Source: Limosilactobacillus reuteri (lineage in GTDB: Bacteria; Bacillota; Bacilli; Lactobacillales; Lactobacillaceae). Taken from it: a DNA stretch of 64,000 nt. Both the position numbers and the translations under genes were made by a program. Under the pieces are notes generated by a model. The model was not told where the DNA came from and ran no database searches. It saw nothing but the letters and a program-made list of their open reading frames with translations. Positions 26,167-34,824 of the stretch are shown piece by piece. Where the stretch lies: positions 124,001-188,000 of the forward strand of contig NZ_JAJGTZ010000030.1 in NCBI RefSeq assembly GCF_020784725.1, written 5' to 3'. Position 1 is the stretch's first letter; each line of letters opens with the position of its first letter.

Positions 26167-26724
26167 CTATTTTTTGTTATCTTGATCAGGAAAAAGGTTT
26201 TGCAACTTAGCGAGACGTGGATCAACTTTATCATCTTTCTGCTGCTGGGCCTTGTAGTCATCTTCAGAGATAACACTCCAGCCTTTTCCATTTGGCATTG
26301 GTTTGCCAGATTTTTCTTCGGCAGAAAGGACCCGTAGTGGTACCTGTTCAACGATATTTTCCGCTAATGCAGTATCAAAATCAATTGAATCACCCTTTTT
26401 AATAAGGAAAACAACCTCATCTTCATCCTCATAGCGAGCAAAATGTGAACGATCATCGATATACGTCTCCGAGAACGTAAAATCGAGTGGTAATTGAACG
26501 GGTGTTAACGAGCGACTAGATGGAACGGTTAACGTCGTCGTAACATGAGCGCTAATCGTTGCATCACCATCGTCATAAGTAACGTAACCATCAACTTTAA
26601 CTGGTTGAACAGCTAAAATAATATCTGGAAACAGCTTCGTTAATGATGCGTTCAGATCAAAAGTACTTTGAATATGAAGTGGTTCATCTTGGTAACGATG
26701 TAATTCAGCTAACGACCATTTCAA
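26167..26724 (-). CDS. yceD: YceD family protein (DUF177)
   Basis: 185 residues. Start codon is TTG with AGGAGG 8 bases before it; the nearby ATG is out of frame. The beta-rich core with DATISAHVTTTLTVPSSRSL matches DUF177, though the usual Cys of many members is not obvious. In bacteria and chloroplasts YceD homologues are linked to 23S rRNA processing and accumulation. It precedes rpmF in most bacteria and here shares its promoter. Confidence 0.92.
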   Translation of the reverse strand: MKWSLAELHRYQDEPLHIQSTFDLNASLTKLFPDIILAVQPVKVDGYVTYDDGDATISAHVTTTLTVPSSRSLTPVQLPLDFTFSETYIDDRSHFARYEDEDEVVFLIKKGDSIDFDTALAENIVEQVPLRVLSAEEKSGKPMPNGKGWSVISEDDYKAQQQKDDKVDPRLAKLQNLFPDQDNKK

Positions 26725-26753
26725 CGTACTAACCTCCTAATGCAACATGTGCA

Positions 26754-26782
26754 ATTATACTAGTCCCCTTATACGTTGTCAA
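26754..26782 (-). promoter_or_regulatory. yceD-rpmF promoter
   Basis: A full-consensus promoter on the minus strand: TTGACA (26777-26782), 17 bases, TATAAT (26754-26759). The -35 box lies inside a perfect inverted repeat, GTTGTCAA-10 bases-TTGACAAC (26775-26800). Confidence 0.9.
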
Positions 26783-26854
26783 TGTTTTTTCCTTGACAAC
26801 CTTTTAAGAGAACCAAATCTACTTAGAATATTTTACCAAACTTTATCAAAGACG

Positions 26855-27988
26855 TTAATTAATAATTATCGGCGGGTGCTTCAAATCCTGCTCAATTGGT
26901 GTAAATAGTTGATATAGCTTCCCTGCACGGTAATCAAGGTTAAGCAACTGATCGCGCATTTCCTGATCTACTTTTGTAATCAGCGGTAAATTAACCTGCT
27001 TTTTCACCTGATGAAGGTATTCACGTCCTTGTTTATTAAAGGCTAAGACATGAAGATAAGGGTGTTTACTATGTTCATCTACTTCCTCTTGAGTAATCTG
27101 TAAGATAGTGTATAAATAAACCCGCAATAAGTGGGCATAGGTATACCGTTTAGTCTTGGTGAATTTCATAAATGAATTAAAGTCAAGACTCCGCTGGGCA
27201 GCCTCTTTCATCCGGTATTCTAGTCCCTCTGCCATTAAGTAAGTCGACTGAAGGGTTGAAACAGGTGCTTGGATGAGCTGATTCCGCAACAAAGGATAAA
27301 GTTCTGTCCATGAGGGAATACTCTTTATTGTCGTCAATATCTCTCCCATCACCTGTGGAACAGCTTGCCGGTAATCGCCCTTTTCACTGATTGCCTGGCG
27401 GATTGCACTCGCACTCGCAATCTTGCCTTTAATTTGCTGGTCATGATAGTTACTCCCCTGTCGCTTGATAGGCAGCAATTCAAAATGATACCCCTGATTA
27501 ATTTTTGCTTTAGTATAAGCAAAAGCTAAAATATCATTAGGATTAATGAGTGTGACACCAGTTTGTTCCTTCAACTGTTGGTTAAATTGGGTAGCATAAG
27601 TTGCATTATACTTATTAAAACTTTCCTGGTTAAAGGCTTCTTCAGCTTTCACTAAACGTGCGAAATCCCATTCTGGATGCTCGCTCCCAAAAACAATCGA
27701 ATCAACGCTAAGAGCATTTAAGAGACTCAGCGCTCCTTCTGCAAATCGGTGTGCTGGTTGGACGGCGTAAAAAACGGGCAATTCAATTACAAGATCAACA
27801 CCGTTCATCACTGCCGTCCTGGCCCGTGACCACTTATCAACAATTGTCGGTTCACCACGCTGAGTAAAATTACCGCTCATTACCGCGACCGTTACATCCG
27901 CCCCGGAAATTTTTTTCGCTTGCTGAAGGTGGTAGCGATGCCCATTGTGAAATGGATTATATTCAACAACCATCCCTACTGCTTTCAT
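26855..27988 (-). CDS. tmcAL: tRNA(Met) cytidine acetate ligase TmcAL (YlbM)
   Basis: 377 residues. HxGH nucleotidyl-transfer motif at 14-17 in EYNPFHNGHRYH, then VAVMSGNFTQRGEP, both diagnostic. It makes N4-acetylcytidine at the wobble base of elongator tRNA-Met using acetate and ATP, as shown for Bacillus. It is the last gene of the yqeG-to-tmcAL operon, 11 bases after the methyltransferase gene. Confidence 0.95.
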   Translation of the reverse strand: MKAVGMVVEYNPFHNGHRYHLQQAKKISGADVTVAVMSGNFTQRGEPTIVDKWSRARTAVMNGVDLVIELPVFYAVQPAHRFAEGALSLLNALSVDSIVFGSEHPEWDFARLVKAEEAFNQESFNKYNATYATQFNQQLKEQTGVTLINPNDILAFAYTKAKINQGYHFELLPIKRQGSNYHDQQIKGKIASASAIRQAISEKGDYRQAVPQVMGEILTTIKSIPSWTELYPLLRNQLIQAPVSTLQSTYLMAEGLEYRMKEAAQRSLDFNSFMKFTKTKRYTYAHLLRVYLYTILQITQEEVDEHSKHPYLHVLAFNKQGREYLHQVKKQVNLPLITKVDQEMRDQLLNLDYRAGKLYQLFTPIEQDLKHPPIIIN

Positions 27989-27999
27989 GTGAACTCTCC

Positions 28000-28740
28000 T
28001 TATTTATGACACTTAAAGAACCATCGTGTTGGATTTTCTTCTTTAATAGAAGTTGAGAAATTTGATCCTACTTCAACGGAACTAAAGCCGGCTTTAGACA
28101 ACATCTGCTTTAACAAGGGTAATTCATAAGCACGCTCATAATGGGTTTCTCCAACACGATTATAGCGTCCATCATTATCTCGAGTGAAAAAAGCTAATTC
28201 GTGAATCACACCATGATCAACCTCATCGTCTTTAAAAGACTGCCACATGAATGCCCGTTGATGATCTTCATCTTCATAGTTGAACATATACCCCGGATAA
28301 ACGACATCAGTTTGATAAGGAGAAATGACATCAAATAAAAAGACACCGTTATCTTTCAAGTGCTCAGCAATTTCATTGAAGGTCTTTTGAACGGCCGCTG
28401 CTCCATCTAAATAGCAAAAAGAGTCCGCATAACAAGTGATCGCATCATACTGCGGTAAAGCACTGAGGTCCTGCATATCAGCTTGCAAGAGATGTAGATT
28501 AACCCCTGCTTCCGCCGCATGTTGATCGGCAATACTAAGCATCTCAGCAGAAAAATCAGCAACTGTTACGTCAAATCCACGAGCAGCCAGCATTACTCCC
28601 AATCGTCCACTACCGCCAGCTAAATCTAAAATGTTCTTAGTATCCGCAGGAAGGTTTTTAATTGTGAATTCTTCCCACTTCTGATACATTTCAGGATCAA
28701 AAAGCTGGTCATATAACTGGGCAAAACTTTGATAAATCAT
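28000..28740 (-). CDS. yqeM: Class I SAM-dependent methyltransferase (YqeM)
   Basis: 246 residues. Motif I is ILDLAGGSGRLGVML, followed by the acidic VADFSAEML, and LQADMQDLSALPQYDAITC is motif II. The target is unknown. The start codon overlaps the rsfS stop by one base, so translation is coupled. Its place between rsfS and tmcAL is conserved, hinting at a ribosome or tRNA-related role, which is inference. Confidence 0.92.
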   Translation of the reverse strand: MIYQSFAQLYDQLFDPEMYQKWEEFTIKNLPADTKNILDLAGGSGRLGVMLAARGFDVTVADFSAEMLSIADQHAAEAGVNLHLLQADMQDLSALPQYDAITCYADSFCYLDGAAAVQKTFNEIAEHLKDNGVFLFDVISPYQTDVVYPGYMFNYEDEDHQRAFMWQSFKDDEVDHGVIHELAFFTRDNDGRYNRVGETHYERAYELPLLKQMLSKAGFSSVEVGSNFSTSIKEENPTRWFFKCHK

Positions 28741-29096
28741 TAATCATTAATCCAGTCGTTAATATTGACAATGGGTGCGTCGGCCCATAATTTTTCAAGG
28801 TTATAGAATTGACGAGTTTCTTCACGGAAAACATGAACAACCACATCACCAAGGTCAACCAATACCCATTGAGCATGGTTTTTACCTTCAACGCTACCAA
28901 TCTTGACATTTTCTTCATGTGCTTTTTCAACAATGGCATTCGTGATCGCCTGGACTTGACGATCTGAGCCTCCCGTCATAATAACGAAATAATCAGCCAT
29001 TGGACTAATCTCATCAACTTTAAGGGCGACGATATCTTCTGCGCGCCGACCATCGGCAGCCTTGACAACCATTTCTAATAATTGTTTACTATCCAT
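28740..29096 (-). CDS. rsfS: Ribosomal silencing factor RsfS
   Basis: 118 residues. SPMADYFVIMTGGSDRQVQA, then EGKNHAQWVLVDLGDVVVHVF, are the hallmarks. RsfS binds L14 on the 50S subunit and blocks joining with 30S when nutrients run low. Start and stop overlap neighbours by single bases. Confidence 0.97.
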   Translation of the reverse strand: MDSKQLLEMVVKAADGRRAEDIVALKVDEISPMADYFVIMTGGSDRQVQAITNAIVEKAHEENVKIGSVEGKNHAQWVLVDLGDVVVHVFREETRQFYNLEKLWADAPIVNINDWIND

Positions 29097-29710
29097 TAAT
29101 CTATCTCTCCTTCATATTGCGGAACCCATGCATTATAGGTATCTATTGTTTTTGGATATACCGGCTTTCCATTTTCAATCAAATAAGCCAGCGTATGTTT
29201 TGTTTGGTAAGCAACCCCTGCTTGAAGGTTCGCCGCTGTAATTACTCGTGCCTTTTTTACGCCGGCAAAGTCCCGACCCGGCTCAATATAATCAGCCATG
29301 TAAATAACCTGCTCGAGTTTTGTCATTACTGGCGCCCCAGTAGTATGGTGGCGAACCGCATTTAGGATATCTTCATCCCAAATCTCTAATTCATCCTTGA
29401 TTAGCTCTGCACCAACTACTCCATGCCAAATTGCATTACCATAATCTAAGAGCAGTGGATTAAGCCCTTTTTTCTTAATCTCGGCAATAAAATCTTTGTC
29501 AGGACGCTGTTTGGCATAATCATGACACAGGCCTGCAATACTAGCTTTTTCAACATCAACCCCGTATTGCTCAGCTAACTTAATCGCTGTCTCTTCCACA
29601 CGTAACACATGCTGAAATCGTTTGTCCTTTAACGCCTTTTTGAGACGGTCGATAAGTTCAGACCGTGTCATTGGAATATAACTTTTATTATAAACTAATT
29701 TTTCATTCAC
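29096..29710 (-). CDS. yqeK: YqeK, HD-domain diadenosine tetraphosphate hydrolase
   Basis: 204 residues from a GTG at 29710 that overlaps the end of nadD; GAGGAG lies 13 bases before it. A TTG further up lies beside the site and is less likely, and the ATG at 29671 lacks a site. Metal ligands: His in RFQHVLRVEETA, the HD pair in GLCHDYAKQRPD, HGVVGA and RHHTTG. It cuts Ap4A to two ADP in the Firmicute family. Confidence 0.9.
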   Translation of the reverse strand: MNEKLVYNKSYIPMTRSELIDRLKKALKDKRFQHVLRVEETAIKLAEQYGVDVEKASIAGLCHDYAKQRPDKDFIAEIKKKGLNPLLLDYGNAIWHGVVGAELIKDELEIWDEDILNAVRHHTTGAPVMTKLEQVIYMADYIEPGRDFAGVKKARVITAANLQAGVAYQTKHTLAYLIENGKPVYPKTIDTYNAWVPQYEGEID

Positions 29711-30347
29711 GATATAATTGATGCTCCTCAATAAACTTGCTTACGGCATCTCGGACCATATACTTGATTGATTGACCATGTTGCACCCGTTGTCGAATAT
29801 CGGTTGAACTAAAATCAACTGTTGGGACATCTACCCAAATCACTGGATATTGTGTCTCATTCTTCGCTCTTTGACGATGGACGCCGACAAAATGAAAATG
29901 TGGCAAACGAATTAAATCATTGATCCGGTACCACTTGTCAAGATAATCGACCATATCCCCACCAATAATAAAGTAATAATCCACATCAGGGTGCTTATCT
30001 AACAAATACTTAATAGTATCGTAAGTATAGCTGACTCCTCCCCGCTCTAATTCGGCATGCTCAATCCCTAAAAAAGGGTTATCATCAACTGCTAATTCGA
30101 GCATCTGTAACCGCAAGTGCGGATCAAGCGAATCTTTATGATCAACATGGGGAGGTTTAGCATCCGGTAAAAAGTCAACCCGATCAAGACAAAGGGCATG
30201 ACCAACCTGATCCGCCATAAATAGGTGAGCATTGTGAATAGGATTAAATGTTCCCCCATAGAGGCCAATTCGCTTACGGGGTCTACTAACCTTAGTCTCC
30301 GGTTGTGCCTGGGTTTGCACCTTGTCTACTACACTACAGCTTTGCAA
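29703..30347 (-). CDS. nadD: Nicotinate-nucleotide adenylyltransferase NadD
   Basis: About 214 residues. The enzyme core begins KRIGLYGGTFNPIHNAHL with the nucleotidyl-transfer motif, then PDAKPPHVDH, and ends with SSTDIRQRVQHGQSIKYMV. It adenylates nicotinate mononucleotide on the way to NAD. There is an extra polar N-terminal stretch of about 25 residues. A TTG at 30347 has AGGAG at 8 bases; a GTG at 30356 touches that site, so the TTG is preferred. The true start could also lie nearer the core. Confidence 0.9.
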   Translation of the reverse strand: MQSCSVVDKVQTQAQPETKVSRPRKRIGLYGGTFNPIHNAHLFMADQVGHALCLDRVDFLPDAKPPHVDHKDSLDPHLRLQMLELAVDDNPFLGIEHAELERGGVSYTYDTIKYLLDKHPDVDYYFIIGGDMVDYLDKWYRINDLIRLPHFHFVGVHRQRAKNETQYPVIWVDVPTVDFSSTDIRQRVQHGQSIKYMVRDAVSKFIEEHQLYRE

Positions 30348-30368
30348 AACCGTCACTCCTACTTTTAC

Positions 30369-30680
30369 TTAGATTTCAGCTACTCGTGATGACAATTCAC
30401 GGGCATCCTTATTTGCTGAAACCTTAAATAAAACTAATACCCGACCAATAACTTGAACTACTTGAATAGAAGTTTTTTCTTCAATTAATTCACGAACTTC
30501 ATCAGTTGTCACATCTGAGTTTTGCAAAATGCTAACCTTAATTAATTCTCGACGGTCGAGTGCGCCATCTAATTGAGCAAGCCAATTGTCAGTCAGACCA
30601 TCTTTACCCACAGAAAATAGTGGTTGAAGGTGGTTCGCTTGTGCTCGTAAAAATCGTTTTTGTTTTCCTCTTAATTGCAT
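30369..30680 (-). CDS. yhbY: YhbY/CRS1 family RNA-binding protein
   Basis: 103 residues, a single CRM domain: MQLRGKQKRFLRAQANHLQP, then VGKDGLTDNWLAQLDGALDR, with the GxxG-like loop and ELIKVSILQN. Members bind pre-50S ribosomal particles. Located between yqeH and nadD as in Bacillus (yqeI). Confidence 0.95.
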   Translation of the reverse strand: MQLRGKQKRFLRAQANHLQPLFSVGKDGLTDNWLAQLDGALDRRELIKVSILQNSDVTTDEVRELIEEKTSIQVVQVIGRVLVLFKVSANKDARELSSRVAEI

Positions 30681-30703
30681 AAGTCTTTCCTTTCAAATAT
30701 TAA

Positions 30704-31831
30704 TTAAATCATTGCGCGCCGTACTAGAGCCCCAACGCCTTTCGGAACCCATGCAGCAACAGTTGTTTTTGCAGGAACGGTAATCCACCCTAGACCCTCA
30801 AAGACGATATCGCTCTTTTCGGTAATGTGGAATTCATAACGTTCTAATGGTGGGAACTCATCCTTTTCATCGCTAGTCGGTGGGGTAAGCAAATCTCCTA
30901 AGTGTTTAGCATAGAAATTATCAGCATTGCTTAACTTTGTACGGTGAATTGGTAAATTATTATCAAAGTAAGCAACCATTCCCGCACGTTCACCATGAAG
31001 ATAATCAAACCGCGCAACGCCGCCTAAGAATAATGTCTGACCATCATTTAATTGGTAAGTCTTTGGTTTAATCTCTTTTTGGGGCGCCACAATCTTCAAG
31101 TCTTTTGGCGATAAAACATGGGCCATTTGTTCTTGATGGATAATTCCAGGAGTATCAACTAAAACATGCCCATCATCAAGCGGAATTTCAATCTTATCAA
31201 GAGTCGTTCCTGGGAAGCGTGAAGTAGTGATCAATTCTTTTACTCCCGTTCGTTGCTTGATAATTTGGTTTATTAACGTTGATTTTCCAACATTGGTAAC
31301 ACCTACAACATAAACGTCTCGATTGTGCCGGTATTTTTCAATCACATCAAGTAAGTGGTCAATTTGATGGTTCTTTTTAGCTGAAACAAGAACCGTATCA
31401 ATTGGACGCAATCCGGCAATATTTGCCTGTTGACGAATCCAGTCAGTTAACTTTGGCCGCCGTAGAGAACGTGGCAGCAAGTCTTCCTTATTTCCAACTA
31501 ATAGTACGGGATTATCACCAACAAAACGATGTAAGCCCGGAATTAGACTTCCATTAAAGTCAAAAACATCAACAACATACACAATTAAAGCATTGGCATC
31601 CCGAATCTGATTTAATAAGCGCAGAAAATCATCATCCGTTAATGACACTGGAGCAATTTCATTGTAGTGTCGCAAACGGAAACAACGTTGACAATATAAT
31701 TCTCCCGTTTCCTTTCCCTTCTCAAGGGCTGACTTAGGCGTATAACCCAAGTCATTAGGATCTTCCGTTTGGATAATACTTCCACAACCTATACAACGTA
31801 ATTCTTCAGTTTGTTGTTCTTGTTCAGTCAT
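30704..31831 (-). CDS. yqeH: Ribosome biogenesis GTPase YqeH
   Basis: 375 residues. N-terminal treble-clef zinc finger (CIGCG and CQRC), then a circularly permuted GTPase: G4 NKEDLL comes before G1 GVTNVGKSTLIN and G3 DTPG. It is needed for 30S assembly in Bacillus. The start overlaps the yqeG end by eight bases. Confidence 0.97.
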   Translation of the reverse strand: MTEQEQQTEELRCIGCGSIIQTEDPNDLGYTPKSALEKGKETGELYCQRCFRLRHYNEIAPVSLTDDDFLRLLNQIRDANALIVYVVDVFDFNGSLIPGLHRFVGDNPVLLVGNKEDLLPRSLRRPKLTDWIRQQANIAGLRPIDTVLVSAKKNHQIDHLLDVIEKYRHNRDVYVVGVTNVGKSTLINQIIKQRTGVKELITTSRFPGTTLDKIEIPLDDGHVLVDTPGIIHQEQMAHVLSPKDLKIVAPQKEIKPKTYQLNDGQTLFLGGVARFDYLHGERAGMVAYFDNNLPIHRTKLSNADNFYAKHLGDLLTPPTSDEKDEFPPLERYEFHITEKSDIVFEGLGWITVPAKTTVAAWVPKGVGALVRRAMI

Positions 31832-32354
31832 TCAAATCCTCCTGCCATTTTAAATCTGGATATTTTTTGTTTAGGCTCTTCCAAACACGGCGTTCAAAGA
31901 AGCGATTAATACGGGTATCCCACTTATCCGTATTTAATAGCGGACGTACTAAAATGCTGCGAATACCCGCTTGGTTAGCCGCAGCAACATCAGTCAATAA
32001 CTGGTCACCAACCATAACCACTTCATCTTTTGCTAAATTAAGTTTTTTTCGTGCACGATCAATCCCAAAACTTAAAGGCTTTAATGATCGCGAAACGAAT
32101 GGAAGATCAAGGCTATTAACAGCTTTCCCAACTCGTTCCTTACTATTATTAGAAATAACAATTAGCGGAATATGGGCTTCCCGTAAAGAATCCATCCATT
32201 CCTTTAATTCTGGAGTTCCATCTGGATTGTTCCAAGCAATCAAGGTATTATCCAGGTCACTAAAAACAGCTCGCACTCCCTGCGCTTTTAATTGGGCAGG
32301 AGAAACAGAATATATTGTATTAACCATCCATGTTGGTTTAAATATCTCTAACAA
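31824..32354 (-). CDS. yqeG: YqeG family HAD-type phosphatase
   Basis: 176 residues. HAD motif I FSDLDNTL (DxDNT), motif II VISNNS and motif IV MVGDQLLTDV are present, with a conserved Lys region before it (RSLKPLSFGIDRARK). The start codon is TTG behind GAGGTG. First gene of the yqe operon. The physiological substrate is not settled. Confidence 0.94.
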   Translation of the reverse strand: MLEIFKPTWMVNTIYSVSPAQLKAQGVRAVFSDLDNTLIAWNNPDGTPELKEWMDSLREAHIPLIVISNNSKERVGKAVNSLDLPFVSRSLKPLSFGIDRARKKLNLAKDEVVMVGDQLLTDVAAANQAGIRSILVRPLLNTDKWDTRINRFFERRVWKSLNKKYPDLKWQEDLND

Positions 32355-32416
32355 AGTTGCACCTCATCAAATTTAATATTTCAATCGGTTAACCCGATTA
32401 AATGTTCTAGTATTTA

Positions 32417-32446
32417 ATTATATCGTGTGCTTTACTTGGAAAGCAA
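32417..32446 (-). promoter_or_regulatory. yqe operon promoter
   Basis: TTGCTT (32441-32446) and TATAAT (32417-32422) with an 18-base spacer on the minus strand, just after the rplT terminator. Confidence 0.7.
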
Positions 32447-32449
32447 CTA

Positions 32450-32491
32450 ATAAAAAAGGCCGCTTATCATGCATACGCATCATAAGCGACC
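32450..32491 (-). terminator. infC-rpmI-rplT terminator
   Basis: On the minus strand GGTCGCTTATGATGCG pairs with CGCATGATAAGCGGCC-like sequence, followed by TTTTTTATTAG. Confidence 0.9.
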
Positions 32492-32506
32492 GAAGATTAT
32501 TTAGGC

Positions 32507-32860
32507 TTAGTTAAGAGCTTTCTTAGCTTCGTCAACGAGTGCCTTGAATGCATCTGCATCGTTAACAGCTAAATCAGCTAACATTTTACGGTTAATGTCA
32601 ATGTTAGCAACCTTTAAGCCGTGCATTAACTTGCTGTAACTAATGTCGTTCATACGTGCAGCAGCGTTAATCCGAGCAATCCAAAGTTCACGGAACTTAC
32701 GCTTGTTGACCTTACGATCACGGAAAGCGTAAGTGTAACTCTTCATTACTTGGTCTTTAGCAGTCTTGAAAAGACGGTGCTTTGAACCACGGTAACCCTT
32801 TGCTAACTTCATAATGCGCTTGCGACGTGCACGCGTAACAGTTCCACCTTTAACTCGCAT
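32507..32860 (-). CDS. rplT: 50S ribosomal protein L20
   Basis: 117 residues, very basic N terminus ([20 protein letters not shown]) and the conserved [13 protein letters not shown]. It builds the early 50S and, in Firmicutes, represses its own operon by binding the leader upstream of infC. Confidence 0.98.
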   Translation of the reverse strand: MRVKGGTVTRARRKRIMKLAKGYRGSKHRLFKTAKDQVMKSYTYAFRDRKVNKRKFRELWIARINAAARMNDISYSKLMHGLKVANIDINRKMLADLAVNDADAFKALVDEAKKALN

Positions 32861-32904
32861 GTTGAAATCCTCCTACGTATATTAAATAGTTATTTTTGTG
32901 AAGT

Positions 32905-33102
32905 TTACTTAAATGGTAATAACTTCTTGTAACGCTTTACGTTGGTCTTGTCCATCATGCTCAAACCACGTAATTGACGACGTTGCTTCTTAGTCTTACC
33001 GTGGAAACGGTGACTAGTGAATGAGTTTCCACTCTTGAATCCACCATTAGCTGTACGCTTGAAACGCTTGGCAGCAGCACGGTTACTCTTCATCTTTGGC
33101 AT
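32905..33102 (-). CDS. rpmI: 50S ribosomal protein L35
   Basis: 65 residues starting MPKMKSNRAAAKRFKRTANG, with the KTKKQRRQLRGLSMM stretch; exact family length. Middle gene of infC-rpmI-rplT. Confidence 0.98.
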   Translation of the reverse strand: MPKMKSNRAAAKRFKRTANGGFKSGNSFTSHRFHGKTKKQRRQLRGLSMMDKTNVKRYKKLLPFK

Positions 33103-33124
33103 AACTAATTCCTACCTTCTTAAA

Positions 33125-33649
33125 TTAATTCTTTGCTTTATCAGCAGCCGGAGCAAGAGTTAAGAAAATACTCCGCCCTTCCATCTTCGGACGTTGAACA
33201 ACAGTAGCGATGTCTGAAGTTTCTTCAGCCATTCGTTCAATCATGTCACGACCGATATCCTTATGGGTAATAGCACGACCACGGAAACGTAATGAAATCC
33301 GCACCTTATCGCCCTTTTCAATGAACTTACGAACACGCTTTAACTTAACATTAAAGTCATTAGTATCAATTGATGGACTAAGGCGAATTTCCTTAACCGT
33401 TATCGTCTTTTGCTTCTTACGAGCTTCACGCTCTTTCTTTTGCATCTCGAAACGGTACTTCCCATAATCCATAATGCGGGCAACAGCTGGGCGTGCCTTT
33501 GGCGCAACTAATACTAGGTCTAAATTAGCTTCTTCAGCTAACTGTAGAGCTTCACGCTTAGACTTAATGCCCAATTGTTCACCATCTTGACCGATTAACC
33601 GCACTTCCCGTGCACGAATACCGTTATTGACAATCATATCTTGTGCTAT
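33125..33649 (-). CDS. infC: Translation initiation factor IF-3, probable ATA start
   Basis: 174 residues. IF-3 keeps 30S subunits free and checks start codons. The first ATG (33637) has no ribosome site at a usable distance, while GGAGGTG sits exactly 7 bases before an in-frame ATA at 33649-33647, giving a protein that begins [20 protein letters not shown], as in other IF-3 proteins. Rare start codons on infC are a known self-control device, since IF-3 rejects non-standard starts. The domain order (N domain, Lys-rich linker, C domain) is normal. Confidence 0.93.
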   Translation of the reverse strand: MAQDMIVNNGIRAREVRLIGQDGEQLGIKSKREALQLAEEANLDLVLVAPKARPAVARIMDYGKYRFEMQKKEREARKKQKTITVKEIRLSPSIDTNDFNVKLKRVRKFIEKGDKVRISLRFRGRAITHKDIGRDMIERMAEETSDIATVVQRPKMEGRSIFLTLAPAADKAKN

Positions 33650-33674
33650 GGCAACGCACCTCCAATTTTTTTAG

Positions 33675-33822
33675 CGAAAGATCAAGCAAAAAAGCGAGGT
33701 ACAAAAGTACCCCGCTTCATAACAACGACCTTATCCTAGTGGCCGATTATCATTCATCTCGTCAGCCCGGCGATCGATATCACCTAGGCGAGAAGCGGGT
33801 GCTTCTGCTTTTTCTTTCAACG
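33675..33822 (-). promoter_or_regulatory. L20 leader (autoregulatory attenuator of infC-rpmI-rplT)
   Basis: The leader ends in a terminator, AGCGGGGTAC-TTTT-GTACCTCGCT, followed by TTTTTT (33716-33687). Upstream the leader contains GCACCCGCTTCTCGCC and further pairing segments, including an AGCGGG that can compete with the terminator. This is the arrangement of the known Firmicute L20 leader, where L20 binding favours termination. Confidence 0.85.
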
Positions 33823-33828
33823 TTTATT

Positions 33829-33857
33829 AGCTTACTAAATTCAAAGTTTAATGTCAA
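33829..33857 (-). promoter_or_regulatory. infC-rpmI-rplT promoter
   Basis: TTGACA (33852-33857), 17 bases, TAAGCT (33829-33834) on the minus strand, starting right after the dnaI stop codon. Confidence 0.85.
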
Positions 33858-33862
33858 GAACT

Positions 33863-34804
33863 TTATCCCTTATCCCGCAAATTCTTTCCTTCCATTTCAA
33901 TCTCACGTGATAAGTACTTGATTCTTTCCATAATTCGGGCCGCTTTGAGGGGTTCATTATCGCCTTGCGCATTGATAGCAAGGTGGTTATTTTGCAACTC
34001 ATCCATTGAAAAATTAGAACTAAAGAAGGTTGGTAATTCTTCTTGCATCCGATATTCTAAGATCACTCCTAAAATATCATCTCTTACCCACGTTGTCATT
34101 GCACCAGCCCCAATATCATCAAGCATTAAAATCGGTGCCCGTTTAATAGCATCTAATTTTTCGCCAGTATTGTTTTGCTTGATCGAATTCCGCATTTCAA
34201 CAGCAAAACTAGGGAAATGAACCATCGTTGTTGCAATTCCTTTACTCTTAGCGAGTTCATTAGCAATTGCTCCAAGGAGATATGTTTTTCCGACTCCAAA
34301 TTTCCCATATAGGTAAAGCCCTGGTTGAAACTTATCTTTTTGATAATTATCTGTAAAATCCATGGCTGCTTGAATTGCCTTTGTTCGCGTATCAGTCTGG
34401 GTATCTTCATTTAAATAATAATCATCATATGACGCATTTTTAATGAACTTAGGCATATTAATCGAATTAACTAGCCGTTGAATATAGCGTTGGCGCTGTC
34501 GTTTTAATAACTGTTTAGTTGGAACGTAGGTTACGTCAATTTGTCCTGCACTGATAACCAATTGTGGAGAATATCCTGGGGCAACAGTTGGCACGCCTTT
34601 TTCAATTAATTGCTTTTCATGAAAAAACTCATAAAGCTTTGATTGCCCCCGTTTAATCGCTTCTTTACTAAGACGATCACGATTTTCGTTTAAGAAGGCT
34701 TGAACATCTTTATCCATATAAACTTGCTTCATCGTTTGTTGGATATTGTTTGCGATATTTTGACCGCGCATTAACTCTTGTAAAGTTTTGTTTAGTGACT
34801 GCAT
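33863..34804 (-). CDS. dnaI: Primosomal protein DnaI (helicase loader)
   Basis: 313 residues. N-terminal helicase-binding part (about 1-125), then an AAA+ domain with Walker A YGKFGVGKTYLLG and Walker B APILMLDDIGAG, plus a sensor region FFSSNFSMDEL. It loads the replicative helicase with DnaB and DnaD. Twenty bases after dnaB on the same strand. The N-terminal zinc-binding Cys/His cluster of Bacillus DnaI is not evident, as in other lactobacilli. Confidence 0.95.
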   Translation of the reverse strand: MQSLNKTLQELMRGQNIANNIQQTMKQVYMDKDVQAFLNENRDRLSKEAIKRGQSKLYEFFHEKQLIEKGVPTVAPGYSPQLVISAGQIDVTYVPTKQLLKRQRQRYIQRLVNSINMPKFIKNASYDDYYLNEDTQTDTRTKAIQAAMDFTDNYQKDKFQPGLYLYGKFGVGKTYLLGAIANELAKSKGIATTMVHFPSFAVEMRNSIKQNNTGEKLDAIKRAPILMLDDIGAGAMTTWVRDDILGVILEYRMQEELPTFFSSNFSMDELQNNHLAINAQGDNEPLKAARIMERIKYLSREIEMEGKNLRDKG

Positions 34805-34824
34805 GCTGCCACCTCCTTTAGTTG

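Noticed and set aside
33643-33921. 92-codon plus-strand frame over the infC leader
   Set aside because: It is antisense to the L20 leader, whose structure explains the sequence better.
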